A stretch of 47,275 bases of DNA from Chara braunii (Eukaryota > Streptophyta > Charophyceae > Charales > Characeae). Below the pieces are notes generated by a model. That model ran no database searches. It saw only the letters and a program-made list of their open reading frames with translations, and was not told the DNA's origin. This document shows positions 1-12,610 of the stretch, one piece after another. The position numbers and the translations under genes are program-made. Within the stretch, counting starts at the first letter, position 1. The number at the start of each line of letters is the position of its first letter. The DNA is taken from assembly GCA_003427395.1 (NCBI GenBank), contig BFEA01000186.1, forward strand, positions 1,552,691 through 1,599,965. Direction: 5' to 3'.

Positions 1-1340
1 ATATATGATCGTGTGGGCTGGGAATTTCTCCAAGCTATCCTGGTGACTTTGGGATTTGACCGCAAGTTTAAACGGACAATTGTGGGCTTGTTTGTATTTG
101 CGTCCTCATGCTTATTTGTTAACGGGATGCTTTCACAACCAATTTATTTAACTTGTTCCATCAGAAAAGGTTGTCATGTCTCACCTTAATTGTATGTGCT
201 TTATGCGGAGGTTATGCATGCGTTAGTTCAGGAGGATCCGACTGTGCCATGAGTGATGCTTCCTTCGGAACGTTGTCTAAGAACGGAGGCCTTTGCGGAT
301 GATTCGATGGCTTTTACTTTTCTTATAGATCAAACCTTCTTTGCAATACGTCACACCAACTGTTTTATCATATTTCGCCAACGACTGTTAACTGGTCAAA
401 ATCAGTGGTCCTGATACCGCATGGGGTTCCCCCTTCCCTCGTCATTGGGCCTCAGGGTTGTATTGTCGACTCAACAAGAGTGAATGTTAGGCCATCGGAT
501 CTCATTCACACCACGACTCATGACTGATTCAAACCAGACCTTTCTTGCAGTGCGTAAGGCATTGAGGCAATGCACGACACGCGAAGGATAGTTTGTTTGG
601 TGGGGCTTTGGTTGTTAGCAATTTTTTGTTTTGTCTATGTTGTGGTACCAGTGGGTTATCTTTCCTCTGAATCAATCGGCTCTGCGAGTGATCAGTGAAT
701 TGGTTACTCACTTTGTGTGGATAAAAGAGTCAACCTCAGATACTTTTTTTCCAAAAGTGGCTTGGGAAGTGTTGACTTGGTCCAAAAGGATGGGAGGGCT
801 ATCACTCCTTGACCACAAAGGCATCAACTTGATAATGCCGGTGAAAGAGTGATAATCCTCCCATCCTTTTGGGTTGAGTCAACACTTCACAAGTATCAAG
901 TTAATGCCTTGTTATCCTACCGGCTTGTTTTAGCGATTTTGGGTGACCCTTTGCAGCCATGGAGACAGATGGCCGATTTGACTTTATTTTCATATTGTGA
1001 TTAACATGACATGCGTTGTTTGCGGTTGGCGGTTTTGACCAAACCATACTTGTTAAAAAAATCACCTCGAGATATTTGGGCTGGTATTCTCAAGGCGTGG
1101 GTCAATTGTTGTCCGACTCTAAAATCTTCCCCCCCGATTGTTGAGGGTATTCTTACACAACGGTTGTTCGAAAAAATTTTGATCCTAACCCCGGATGGTA
1201 ATCCTTTTCCATGTTTTGGTGCTATAGCGTTTGTAAATGCTTGACTGTCTAGAGGAGTGGGCATTTTTTCAAACATTTGGGCTGTGCATATGAATGATTT
1301 GAAACTGTCTCAGGACCTGCAACCTCGTGTGGTAGGCATA
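1..1340 (+). mobile_element. Decayed L1-type LINE, reverse transcriptase to C-terminal region (5' end outside window)
   Basis: Reading frame 1 from base 1 gives YDRVGWEFLQAIL, then a finger/palm stretch ending FVNGMLSQPI and SIRKGCHVSP, which are hallmark LINE reverse-transcriptase blocks. It continues to AFADDSMAF at about 289-315, the F/YADD catalytic motif. In-frame stops lie at 187-189 and 250-252. After the catalytic motif the frame shifts: VNWSKSVVLIPHG appears in frame 3 from 387. Further fragments follow, including PKVAWEVLTWSKRMGGLSLLD near 749-816 and a tail containing SPRDIWAGILKAWVNCCP near 1060-1110, matching the C-terminal part of plant L1 ORF2. Repeated stops and frameshifts show it is dead. 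The upstream endonuclease domain would lie outside the window. No poly-A tail or target-site duplication could be placed, so the 3' end is approximate. Confidence 0.88.
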
Positions 1341-4300
1341 TGGCACGTTGTCGCACTTTTTATAGTTAGGTCACTTCTGACAACCAAAAAACCAACAGGC
1401 TATCACGCAAAATTTTGATGATTTTACAATAAATCAATTATTTAGTTGATGCAAATCCCTTCATGTTGTGTGCGTTCTGCTTCGAGCGAGACCCTTCAAT
1501 TACGGTCTACGCCGGTCCCCGATCTTATAAATCTTTAATTATGATGCGAAACAATAATAATCAAGCAAGAAATAATATTATAATTTAATATGTCATGCAC
1601 GTAACGATTTTGCGAATTTAGAATTTGAGAATTGTAACAAGATCAACAGAGAACGTAGCAATAACCAATGCCAAAGAGAACGAATCAGAACTGACTGACT
1701 CAAGAGAAAACAAGATGGATGAGGGAAGGTGAAAACTCATAATAATCTCATGAAATATAGATGAAAAAACATGATGAACACTCGTCAAAGTTCTCACTCT
1801 CCCTCCCAAGTCTCATCCTCAATCTCTCATTGCACCTTACGTCTCGTGTACCTTGAGCCACGTATATGTAGCTCATGAGATTGTGGCCTAAAGATGAAAC
1901 ATCACCTAAAGTTCATGAGCCCCGGTTACGTCAATCCAAGGCAAAAAATTCGGAAACCAAGCACAGCAGAAAACTGATCCCTTAGAGTAGGGAGATATGG
2001 CCTGGAGAAAATCCTTCGCCTTAAATATCGGAAATATGAAGGTTAAGTCAATGCCTTATAGGCAATCTCTGTTGGTGAGACATACCTTTTGGTCAGGTCA
2101 ACCTAATCGCCTCAGTAAGAACCATCAATGAGATAGAAAGGGATCGGAGGCCTACGGTAGCCAGAGTAATGCTTAGGACCAAAGTTATGAATCAACTTCA
2201 AACTTTCCTGAAACACTAGTCCTTTCTCTTCAACATGTCGAGCTGCTGTAACCGGAATTGAGCCAAAATGTTGATGAGTCACCTTCCCCTTCTTCACATA
2301 GATCCTCAAATCTTGGATTATCACCTCTGCAAACCTAAATAGGATAACAAAGATTTGCATATCCCCTTGTTTTATTTTAACTGCACTGATACACTGGTAT
2401 TGGAAAGCATCCTTAGAAACTATCCTATTGAGACTGGTCAAGATAGTTTGTTGAATGATAAATGACATGATGGTACTCATATGTTGTTTTGAATATTGGA
2501 ACTGATCTAGAAAGATGTTGATCTCGTATAGACAAAAATCAAAGAAACGTTAGAGATGATTCTACTAACGAAGTATCTCTGATGAAAGTATAGATCGACT
2601 AATAAAAATTTGAAGGTTTACTAGTATTGATGATGTCTCTAGTTCATGATGATTGAATGTTGTCGAGTTACAGACTATTGCATGTTCATCACTGACAACA
2701 GAATACTGGGAAAGGGTTCGGATTGTTGAATGACACTTGTTGATTGATTCATTTATAAAATATTTGAGAGAAAAAAAATTAGGAGTTTTCATATTCATGT
2801 AAGTTTTTCCTTAGCTTGCTCAATAGGCTTTAGAGATGAGCTCATAATATGCAGTTTGTCATTGCGACCGTGAAAGTAGAAAACATACTCAATATATTTA
2901 TTTTCATCCAATATTATGAATCGCATACTCCCTCAGTACCCGCTTGTGAAGTTTCATGTCATGATCGGCTTCCATCTACCATCCATCATATTTATCATTG
3001 TTGATCTTGCATCTCACTACTAGAATCTCACCATCCTTCATAATCTTTCTTTTTTCTCCAAAGTTCAAACTCTGATAAGAAGTGGGAAGTGAGGAAGGAG
3101 AGGGGACAGTTAGTAGCCTGATAGTTACTGGACAGAAAGGAAACAACAATATTCATATTCTGAATTATCAATCTTTTTACTAATTGCTGAAAACGTTTTA
3201 AGTAAGTGTCTGAAAGCATGTTGCCAATGCCAGGCTACAACAGATATCAATGGTCCGTCCTCACCACTTTTCACTTTGTCTGAGGGCTTAGGGTATCATC
3301 AAGGTGTCACAGTTATATGTGCCCTCACTTCCTTTTCCACAGTAAAAGTTGTCTGCAAGGACTACTAACCTCCTGATCTCTCAGCCAAAGACCAACTATA
3401 TACCACTCAACATACACTTTGCTATTAACGACCTCAACAACAACTTGTTACTCAAACTCTCACAACACTGTTTGTTGATAATTATCCAACCATAAATGTC
3501 GTTGTAAGGGTTTGCAACATTCTAGAGATCGAGGTTGGTTGTAGTATGTTTCAAGGCAAGCTCAATCAGAAGATTACCTAGAGTGCCGTTTTTTTTTATT
3601 GTTCTCACTTGATTGTTTCCAATGAACGTCATTAGGGGTAAGTAGGGAATCATTGCATATTTTCTTCGTTCGTTTATGATAGTCTATGGCATTGTTGATA
3701 TTTCCTTCACTCAAATACTATGTATAGTACTACAAACCACAACTCTCACTTGCCCACAAAACAAGGTGACATTGACTAATGTTCCAGATTGTGCACAATG
3801 TTTTGATGTTTGCCCTTGTTCATGTTCAACTGGAAAGGTAGATGATGTAGTCTCTCTTAGTATACTACGCAGAATAGTGCTTCGGTCAGACCCTATCTGC
3901 ATCTGATACTTGATTCTCCGAAGCACTTAATTCATTTGATATCGGCATAGGTTGTGATTGGTTTTATCTTGCATGCTACGCGCAGGGCTATAAATGATTA
4001 ATGTTTGCTCGTATACCATGCAAAGTGTAATGAGATGCCACATTTTCAATTATCGGATTTTAGCAGGGTTCCCTCAAAAGTCACCCGAAGAGCAAAAAAC
4101 AAGTTCCAAATGTTCTAAGTTACAAGGGATAACTTCAAAATTTATCGCGGAATGAGGAGCTTGATCACAGTTATCCCATGGTTCTGAGTTTTCCCCGGAT
4201 TAGGTCGAAAGTACCCCGTGAAACTAAAAAAAATCTCGTTAAAAATTGAAAGAATCACTGTTTTCCTGCAACTTTTTAAGTTGACTCTATCACTACTCAA

Positions 4301-4827
4301 TTTTTTTAGCAACAAAGGTGTGCAATCTTTCTCAGAGTGGAACTTCTCTTGCCCATAATAGCGATTTCGTCAAAACGAACATTATATTTGTCAAAAGAAA
4401 TTGAAACATACGTATTTGGTATAAAAAATCACATTTTGTCTCCTGAGGATCCATTTGGACTTAATTGAAGTTCAAGTACGTCCAAAGGGGAGCCGAAGCA
4501 GCTAAAACGGTGACATTTTTTATGGTCAAACAAGTGGGTTTTAATTTTGTTCAGAAAATATAAAGTGTCTGCTTTAACGAAATCGTTGTTCCAATGATCA
4601 CAAAGACAGGAAATAAGTGATTCCTGCATCCTTTTATCCCATCATTTCAGCTAAGTATTCAGAATGATAGCGACTCCTTTCTCTATTTTATTTTCTTTAT
4701 TTCCCTCCAGTACGCAAAAAAAACACGTCCTATTAAGGTCAAACTACAACTAGTTAGTGGTTTTCTCAACTTGGATCTGTCTGCCCAATTTGTTAGTGAC
4801 CAAGTTTATTTGAAACTCAACTTTTTC
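1341..4827. other. AT-rich intergenic sequence, no gene recognised
   Basis: Open frames here are short (under 125 codons), overlap on both strands and carry no motif that I recognise. The sequence is AT-rich with homopolymer tracts. It may contain old transposon remains beyond recognition, but nothing in it supports a named feature. Confidence 0.5.
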
Positions 4828-4925
4828 CTTGTACAAAGGTAGATGAAAGAGTAGAGCGTGATCCGGAATACAAGAACTTGTACAAAGGTAGACGAAAGAG
4901 TAGAGCGTGATCCGGAATACAAGAA
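4828..4925. repeat. Tandem duplication, 49-bp unit, 2 copies
   Basis: Two adjacent 49-bp copies (4828-4876 and 4877-4925) start with CTTGTACAAAGGTAGA and differ by about one base (T/C). The near identity points to a recent duplication. The unit is not a multiple of three, so the small open frame across it is unlikely to be coding. Confidence 0.93.
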
Positions 4926-6330
4926 GTCTTTCATCCAACAGAATCAATCAGGTATAGAGGAATCTCACTTAAAAGATTCAGTATTGGGAAAATGGGCAAA
5001 GATGCGAAAAAGAAGTGTTATAGTACTTTTATCTGCTCATTTATCTCGCTCGTTTGGACCACAATCTTGGTCACACTGCCAAAAGAGCACACCTTGTGAT
5101 CAAGCCATAAGAGTAATCATCTTCTCGGAATAGTTGGATTATAATTACACCAAAACCATATTATTTACCACGCTATTACATGGCAAGATGGGCATCATTT
5201 ACGTTGCTTGCAATAGAGAAATTGACAGACGATAACACGAATGTTATCAGACTCGAACGTAAATTAATTATTTCTAATGTCGTTGCCAACTGAGTGAAAT
5301 TCACTCTTACGTAAGTCGTTTCTCGACATTTATAACAAGGTTATCTATGAGATCAGTCATCAGATCATCCCCTTAGTCCATGAGTGTCTTTGGTTTCACT
5401 CGCACCCGAAGTTAAGCAACAATAGTACAACAAAGACTCATTGACAAATTGATAACACCAATAGACGCTCGTGCACCTGTGTCTCACACGAAGAACCAAA
5501 CCTCGTTCTTCATCATAGATTCTCATATACACGTTAACTACCTCTCCAATGATAAACTAAAACATTTGAGTTACATAATCAAAAACATACCTATACAATA
5601 AGCAACAACTTATTCTCTCCTACACCAGTCGATGTTCTCATTCTCACTGAACGGCAGAGTCTCAACACAACCACCGTATACGCTTCACAGTTTACATAGC
5701 ACCAAAGGTGACCGTAAGAGCTCAACAGTAACTTGACAACTGGTCCTGTTCATCCTCACGTTGTCATTAACCACACTCATTTGACTCCTCTTAGCTTACT
5801 ATTGGCTAACAGCTTGGGCAAAAGTCCTTATTCCCTTCTTTGGGTGATCGACCCAAATGTTCATGACGTATAGTGACAGTAGGAGAACACAAGTGAACAA
5901 GAGAGCAATTTATTGTTATTCTCGGGCACAAACAGGAGATAATTGTACGCGCGCTATCATGGAAACAACATCTAGCATGCAAATAACAATGTGCTACTCT
6001 TCGTAATAACGACAATTACTATGGTCATGTGTATACAGTTACTATAAGTTTTCACAAACTAACTTACTTTCCTGGTAGAGCTTATTCACTCATCCCTTAG
6101 CATATGAAATATAAGGTAGCCAAAATGAGCAAAAGAGGAACAATAGTGACGATGAGCTGAACTCGTGAAGAAAGTAAAGAATTACAACGCTTGTTGGCGT
6201 CAATAACTATAGTCACGCGAGTTTTATTATGAAACGTGCATGCCACTGATAACGTCAGCAAGCGAGCTCATGCGAAAGCGTCCTAGCCAAGTTTCGGCAA
6301 TCTATGCATGTCACTAGTACACGACGACTT
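4926..6330. other. Intergenic sequence, no gene recognised
   Basis: I see no extended reading frame, RNA gene or repeat here. The plus strand is A/C-leaning between about 5400 and 6000. Confidence 0.45.
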
Positions 6331-6411
6331 TTGTGTTCGCTCTTACTAACGATGACCATCTCACATACTGCTTGTGTCTGCTCTTACTAACGATGACCAT
6401 CTCACATACTG
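6331..6411. repeat. Tandem duplication, 41-bp unit, 2 copies
   Basis: The phrase CTCTTACTAACGATGACCAT with its flanks occurs twice, 41 bp apart. The copies differ only near the TGTGTTCG/TGTGTCTG junction. It has no visible coding role. Confidence 0.92.
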
Positions 6412-8964
6412 CTAGTACTTACATCCAAGATAGTAATTGAAGTCTGCGGACTTACGTAAATGAAAACAAAATGATGGTGAACACTCATCATTAGTTGTGG
6501 AACATTCTTTACCTTGAGACACTCGCGTTATCAACAATATTAGTTGCATTTAATCTGCTTTTGCCCTCAAATGAAACTCTCGAAGTCTCACCCCTGCTTG
6601 GTACATAACTACTCAGCCGACGGTGAGCATGTAAAACATGTCGACAAACACGTGTTCTTTTGTGGAAGTCGTCTCCCACAAGTCGGACTTCCCCCTAAAA
6701 GTGTGTATGTCACCCGTACCTTGCTCTCTCCCTATCGCCCATGACTAGAGCCGGTTTGACAGCGACGGGTAACTCTGATCAAACGAAAACATAGGCGACC
6801 TTAATTTCAAGGAATGTGCACCTCTGCTACCAATTTTGATGAAGATGATGGAGATTGCCACACTTGTCATTCGTTAGAAGCGGAGTGATGACGCAAGTAC
6901 CGTCAACCATTTTACTCACGTGTCTCGCTCGTCTTCTCTTGCCCAGCTCAACAGGAGTCTGACTTCTGCAGTTCGCACGGGGGGGTGCTACTACCCACGC
7001 TCCTCTTTTCCTCTCTATTTCTCTACTATCAGTAAGGGCCTCAGTTCCTCGGCCCGTGTGAACTGGCTTCAGTTCCTTCATAGACGCTAACAGGTATCAG
7101 GAACGGAAGTCTGATCTCCTCTCGATGCACGCACCAATGTTTCCTCGTTGGCTCATTCTCTTTCATTCCTCCATTGACAGGAGTCTGTTCAACAGACTCA
7201 GACAATGCAGGCTGGGCGGAGAATCGATGACCTCTACAATCTATTTCGAGATAGTTGACCTTTGTTAGTAGCATAGTGACTCGAGGGAGGGAGATGGCGT
7301 CAACTGAGTTATTCTCGCATAGATCGCCCAACATTTTCGCGAGAGTCTGTCCCTTTTCTCTCACTTCGCCCTCTCGTATATCGCATGTGCCTCTCACCCT
7401 TGGCCTGTAGTCCCGTAACCGCCTAAGCACTTCCCTTTGGCCTCAGTTATGATGCCAAGAACTAGCTTCAGGGCCATCTTCCACGGACTCAACAGGCGGG
7501 TGGTCCAACAGTCGACGCGAATACCCTTACAAGGGTATTTGCCCATGTTCTTGCGGCTCACATAAGCCGCATCTGTAGTGGCACTTAAGGCAGTGGCTCA
7601 AGTGATCTCAGCAAACCCGCGAAGCTGACTCTCGGAAGTTGGAACGACGAGTGTGGGTATGGTCAGATCAGAGAATGTGTGAGGGTGCACTTTTGAAGGC
7701 ACATGTTGATTTAGCCAGATGTCTGGTGATTTAGCCAATTGATAGTGTGATCAATCACCTCGCACGAAGCTGCGAGATAGAAAGGGGCTAAGACTTTGAT
7801 TAGTATCGCCGCACACACTGAGTGCACGTGAGTAGAGACCGGCATTGTCATGCGCTGCATTAGATTGACTATCGAAAGTGTCAATCGAGGTAATTTTTCG
7901 TTGACCTATCAGAAAGGCGGTGCCAGAGACATGCAGCAAGGAGTGCATTTGGTCCTTGACGGAAGCTCTTAAAGATCTTGACAAAGCGTCCACACACAGG
8001 GTACGACACAAACTAAAATTGACAACAATATAGCCTGCTGCGTGGGAAGTGAAGTGCAAGGGGGAAGAGTACGTCGGCCACACCTTCCACGAGGTAGAAG
8101 AGGAAACTCTACGGTTGTGGGTTCGGTCAATAGGCCAAGGCGTGGCCTTGGCACATTTTCCCAGGTCAAGTCAGAATGCACTTAGTCTTTATATAGAGAT
8201 ATGCGCTTAATAAGTACAACCACGGGCCTAGCACCATAAATTATTGCAAACTACAAATTTGCGGATCGAGGTCAGTCGGCAACTCATGAGCAGCGGAGCG
8301 CAACGAAAGGAACTGAGGGGTTAAGGGACCGTAGGGCTATCCCCCATAGTTTTGCTAGCTGGTCTCGAATGTGGGCCCAGTTGGTAGGACTAAACGGGTT
8401 CCAAAGGGGCTCCTACCCCTTCCCTCCTCAATTTTTATGTCTTATTTTAAGTTATTTATATATTATTAATTTATTTTTGCGATGAGTTTGATCTTCGGAG
8501 GAAGCAAACATATGAAATATTACGGCCTTGAGTTACCTGGGCATGGATTGTCAAATGACAGGCTGTTGTGTGCAGCTTGTCCTTCGGGACATCTGTTAAA
8601 ATAAGAGCGATACGGAGAAGATTAATGCAACTCCTATGTAGGGACAACATGTAAGACCCATCCGCCAGAAGGAAGATTCATGAAGGATAGGTAGTACTAG
8701 CACTGGAAGCTTTCATTCCGCTACTTATAAGAGGTTAGCGGCCTAGCAGCTCGAAGTTTTTTCCGAGTTGTCTTTTTCTTCAATTATTAGGTTTGTTGGA
8801 CTACGCATTCTAGTGGGAGTTGCGCTAAGTTTTTGGAGAACAGGAGGGGAAAAAAAAAAAAAACTTGATGGGAACGAAGGTGAAAAAAAAAGGTATTGAC
8901 GAGGACAATAAGAAGGGGGGGGGGAAGGGTATTGACGAGGACAATGAGAGAGGGGGGGGAGAAT
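6412..8964. other. Intergenic sequence, no gene recognised; A and G tracts near 8850-8960
   Basis: Open frames up to 129 codons exist on the minus strand but carry no recognised domain. Near 8850-8960 there are A and G homopolymer tracts. The 17-mer GTATTGACGAGGACAAT is also repeated at about 8892 and 8928, giving a small purine-rich tandem repeat. Confidence 0.45.
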
Positions 8965-10637
8965 GTATCTTCCCATGTTTAACGGAAGATTCATTCTTTT
9001 TTTGCAAATTGGGTAAGTAGTGGCATGAGGGACGATCTCAACTCGCGCTCCTGCTCATGTTCATGCCCCGACGAACTCATCATCACAATCATTGCTTACT
9101 CACTGTTTGAATTGTGCAGTGGGCGGGGTGACAAAGCAAGTGCACGTGAAAGAAAGTAAGAAGACGAGTTGAGCAGGAAAGAGGAATTGCATAGAGAGGA
9201 ACTCACTTGTCGCAAGCAACCTTCTGTGCAAAGGGTTGAAGTGTATCTCCCCCAGTTTTGGGGGAAGATTCATTCTCATATTTGCAAACTGGTGAGTAAT
9301 AGAGTATAGTCGTAGCTGCGCGTCGTCGTCATCGTCTTCGCACTAGTGGTCATGCCATTGTGATCGTGTTGTGCACCGTCATTGTGATTGTGTTCGTCTT
9401 CGTCGAAGAGTTTTGTGCCAGGATAGTGGTCGTCATTGTTATGTCTGTGGGCGTTTTCTTCAAGATGTACATCCGCGCGACTGTTCTTCCAACCTTCCAG
9501 GTGAATCACCATTCCTTACCGCGATGATCCTCGCCATCCGTAACTACGTTAGTCGTCGTGCGCCTCGTTATTTTTTATCATCATCCTCGTCCGAATCTAA
9601 GTCGCGATCCATATAGTGATATTTTTCAATTCATCCTCGTCGTGTTTTCCTCCATGGTTGTAATAGCAGTGTTCTTAGTTGTTCATAACGGTGACCTTAT
9701 TCTGACTTGTTACCTCAGTTGAGGCGTGATCTCTCTTTTTCGTAACTTGGTGTTTCTCATTTGAATGAATTTGGTTATGTAAGTGGCCAAGTGCGTTAAT
9801 ACATTGGGAGTCATTGTGAAGCCGTGCGTGTGAGGAAGCGCACGATCGAGCGAAAGGTGTTACAGAGAGGAGGGTAAGAATGTTCAATTAAAGGTTGACG
9901 ACAACATTAGTCAGAGAGATTAAGGAAAAAGTGTTCGTGGAGGTAGCGATAAAGAAGGAGTACGATAAAAGAAGAGAAATAGGGTGTTAACTTACCTGTA
10001 TTGGGAGCACCGCTTCTTGAATAAGAATGTGATTGAATTGTTGTAATCATAGTTGTAAACACCTCGGTGCTCATAGACGTGCTGCTCGGCGTAATCAAAC
10101 TCTTCGTTAGGCTCGAGTGTATGGGGAAAGGGTTGATGGAGTCGCTTGACATTGGCAAAGGGAGTGTATCTTTCCATTTTTTAGCAAAAATTTCACTCTC
10201 ATTCTGCACGCTTGGTGAATGTAGAGGCGAAGCCAAGCGTTTCGTGTTTATGGTCGATACCTCGATATTGTTGTTGTCCGCCGTGCTCGACTCCGGGTCT
10301 ATGCTGAGCAATGTCGTTGTCGCTTTTTATAATCTTTATTGAAATCTTGTTAACGATCTGTTATTGCTCACAATCGCCGAGCTCCCTGGATCAACCAAAC
10401 TCGCTACTCTTCTTCAATTTGTTCTGCCTCGTTGGCCATTCTTTTTTAGGTGCATATGAGAGGTATGAGAGAAAGAGAAGGGGGGCACTTACCTTACAAG
10501 ACAGGCGATGAGGGATGAATCAGAAGTCGAGTTGTGAGGCAAAGTCGCTCGTTGACACTGGCAAAAGAAGATGACGATCTATCTTTCATATTTAGTGGAA
10601 GATTCGTTTTTTATCTTGCAAAGTTACTGAGTAGTCG
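8965..10637 (+). repeat. Dispersed ~60-bp repeat, four diverged copies
   Basis: Four related blocks begin with (G/C)TATCT and run through a GGAAGATTCATTCT-like segment to a TTGCAAAnTGGTGAGTA-like end. They lie at about 8965-9020, 9243-9300, 10165-10224 and 10577-10637, all in one orientation. The last two also share an upstream GACAYTGGCAAA segment, which suggests that the real unit is several hundred bases long and heavily diverged. The sequence between copies is T/G-rich and holds no recognised gene. Confidence 0.7.
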
Positions 10638-10680
10638 TATATGCAGGCAAACTTGGATGCGCTTGAGCTAGTGAACAAGG

Positions 10681-10770
10681 GGCAAAACTTGCACAACGTC
10701 CGTACATGAGAAAAAGAGAGGGATTAGGAAAGGCGGACAAGAGGCAAAACTTGCACAACGTCCGTACATG
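10681..10770. repeat. 28-bp direct repeat, 62-bp spacing
   Basis: A 28-base phrase beginning GGCAAAACTTGCACAACGTC appears identically at 10681-10708 and 10743-10770, separated by 34 bp. Confidence 0.93.
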
Positions 10771-12090
10771 TCGCTATCATGCTGGTCGAGGCGTGCATGT
10801 TCAGCGAACATTGCCCTTGGTGTCCCTTCACATACCACTACTCGGCTTCATTTACAAGGTCTCTCTAGATGCTGTTTGTTGTGCAGACCAATCAAGGTCG
10901 TGGTGTTTTTTTTTATGTATGTAATTATCGTGTCGTATTACCTTGATTGTGTCGGTCATTCATATGGAAGTTTGTCCATTTTAGAAGCGGTTAATCGCAA
11001 CGTCCAAATGGTCGTCATTATCCTCCTGTAGTTATTGATCAAGTTGTTGTTCATGAGTGATATCGAGTTACTGTTGTTGCTGTTTTTCTGGCTGGTTACT
11101 ACTGTGGATTCAGTAAAGTGGTCACATTCCGTTCTAGTTGCGTCTTCTCGCAGAAACCAACATGGTTGCTTAAAGCCCCTTTCCAGGATTACAGTTATAG
11201 GTAATTAATGTTGACCAAGTAACGAATTTACTCGTCGGTGCTGCTATTCTGAGCAGGATGCAACTACCGGGGAGCTGTTGGTTGTAGCAAACGGTTACAA
11301 TTTGGAAAGATTATTGTTTTGTAACAGCTACAGGGGACCGATAAAAAATGTGGTTGGTTTATTGAGGCGACTGAAGAGAGCGACATTTTGACCAGCGATA
11401 GGCTATTTACCGTGTTATGGGGTCCGTTGCTGGTGCATTCTTCCATTGCACCACTGTCGTGCTCTTTACTGTTGTTACAGTTGTTGTCTATTACCGTTGC
11501 GGTTGCAGTTGTGCATTTGGTTGGTGTGATCTACGCTTTTCCCAAAAGAGCATAACTTGTGTTCCTTAGACCAATGGTGCTACTCCCAATCGTTGCTACT
11601 TCGTGTTGTTGTTGGATATCTAAGTCGTTATTACCTATCCCCTTGGCAGACTGATGTTGTCCTGCATTCATGAGGTAGTTGAATTGAACTTCTTTTTGTG
11701 GTTATCATCGGTGTTTGTCATTATTTGAAGAAGTTACGCGACGATATGGTCGCCATTGTGGGTCTCTAAGAAGAGTGAAGACAACAAGGTCTTCTCCACG
11801 CGAGTCTGAGTGAACCTTTTATGAATCTTAACAGACTAAGTTTCATACTTTTATTCTTCTTCCTCTAAGTTTAATCTATATTTGGGAGAGAAAGGTGGTA
11901 GGTGGAATTGCAACCCACAAGACCGCATCAAAACCTTGTGGTTTCCACCCACTGATTGCGAGAGCTCTTCTGGAGCCCGGTGAGGTTCTTGAGGCAGGGA
12001 TCACTTAAGTATAACTTCGTTAGCCCATAATATCGAAGTTTCGAAGTTGGAGCGGCTTTGTTACATGTCCTCTATAAGTTCGTTTAGGTA
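10771..12090. other. T/G-rich intergenic sequence, no gene recognised
   Basis: The plus strand is strongly T/G-rich, with many GTTGTT and TTGCTG stretches. No open frame has a recognisable motif. Confidence 0.45.
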
Positions 12091-12094
12091 GACT

Positions 12095-12610
12095 GGACGC
12101 ACCCCTAAGTTGGGGTGGGCTGTTCATATTGCCTTATGTGCCTTAAACTGTTTTAGCTAACTCGACGTACCCCTAAGTTGGGGTGGCCTAGCCTTGAGTC
12201 ACTAATGTTATGTGGGTTGGACATACCCTTAACCTAAGGCAACCGAACTATTTGTCGTTTATGATTGTTAAGGCAGGTTATACATACCCCCGAATTAGGG
12301 CAGTCTAATCCTATGCCATATGTTTTTTTTTGTTTAAGGCTGACTAGACATACCTCTAAGTTGGGGCAGTCTAGTGTCCAACTTCATGTCGTCAGTTAAG
12401 AAGAACTTGGGCATACCCCTAAGTTGAGGTGGTCTAGTCATATGCTTTATGTTCCTGGTTTATGCTGGGTCGGGCGTACCCCTAAGTTCGGGCGGTCTGG
12501 TCATAATTTTTTGTCATGTAAGTTGGGGCAGTCTAATCGTGTGTAATTTATGCTCTCATTTTAGGCACGTCAAACATACCCCTAAGTTGGGGCGGTCTAG
12601 TTTTATGTCA
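12095..12610 (+). repeat. Hairpin-bearing minisatellite, ~64-bp period, nine copies
   Basis: A core reading ACCCCTAAGTTGGGGYRG recurs at about 12101, 12169, 12234, 12286, 12352, 12415, 12478, 12514 (truncated) and 12578. Successive spacings are mostly 63-68 bp. The core can fold CCCC against GGGG around a 6-base loop. It is followed by GTCTAG/TCTAAT and preceded by GACATA/GACGTA, while the 30-40 bp between cores varies freely. The short element is therefore kept while the rest of the unit drifts. No coding frame runs through it. Confidence 0.92.

Noticed and set aside
12095-12610. CRISPR-like regular repeats with spacers
   Set aside because: The repeats diverge from each other, spacing is irregular, one copy is truncated, the setting is clearly eukaryotic nuclear DNA, and no cas gene is present.
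12095-12610. Telomere-like CCCTAA content
   Set aside because: CCCCTAAG occurs once per ~64-bp unit and is not a tandem heptamer, so it is not an interstitial telomere array.
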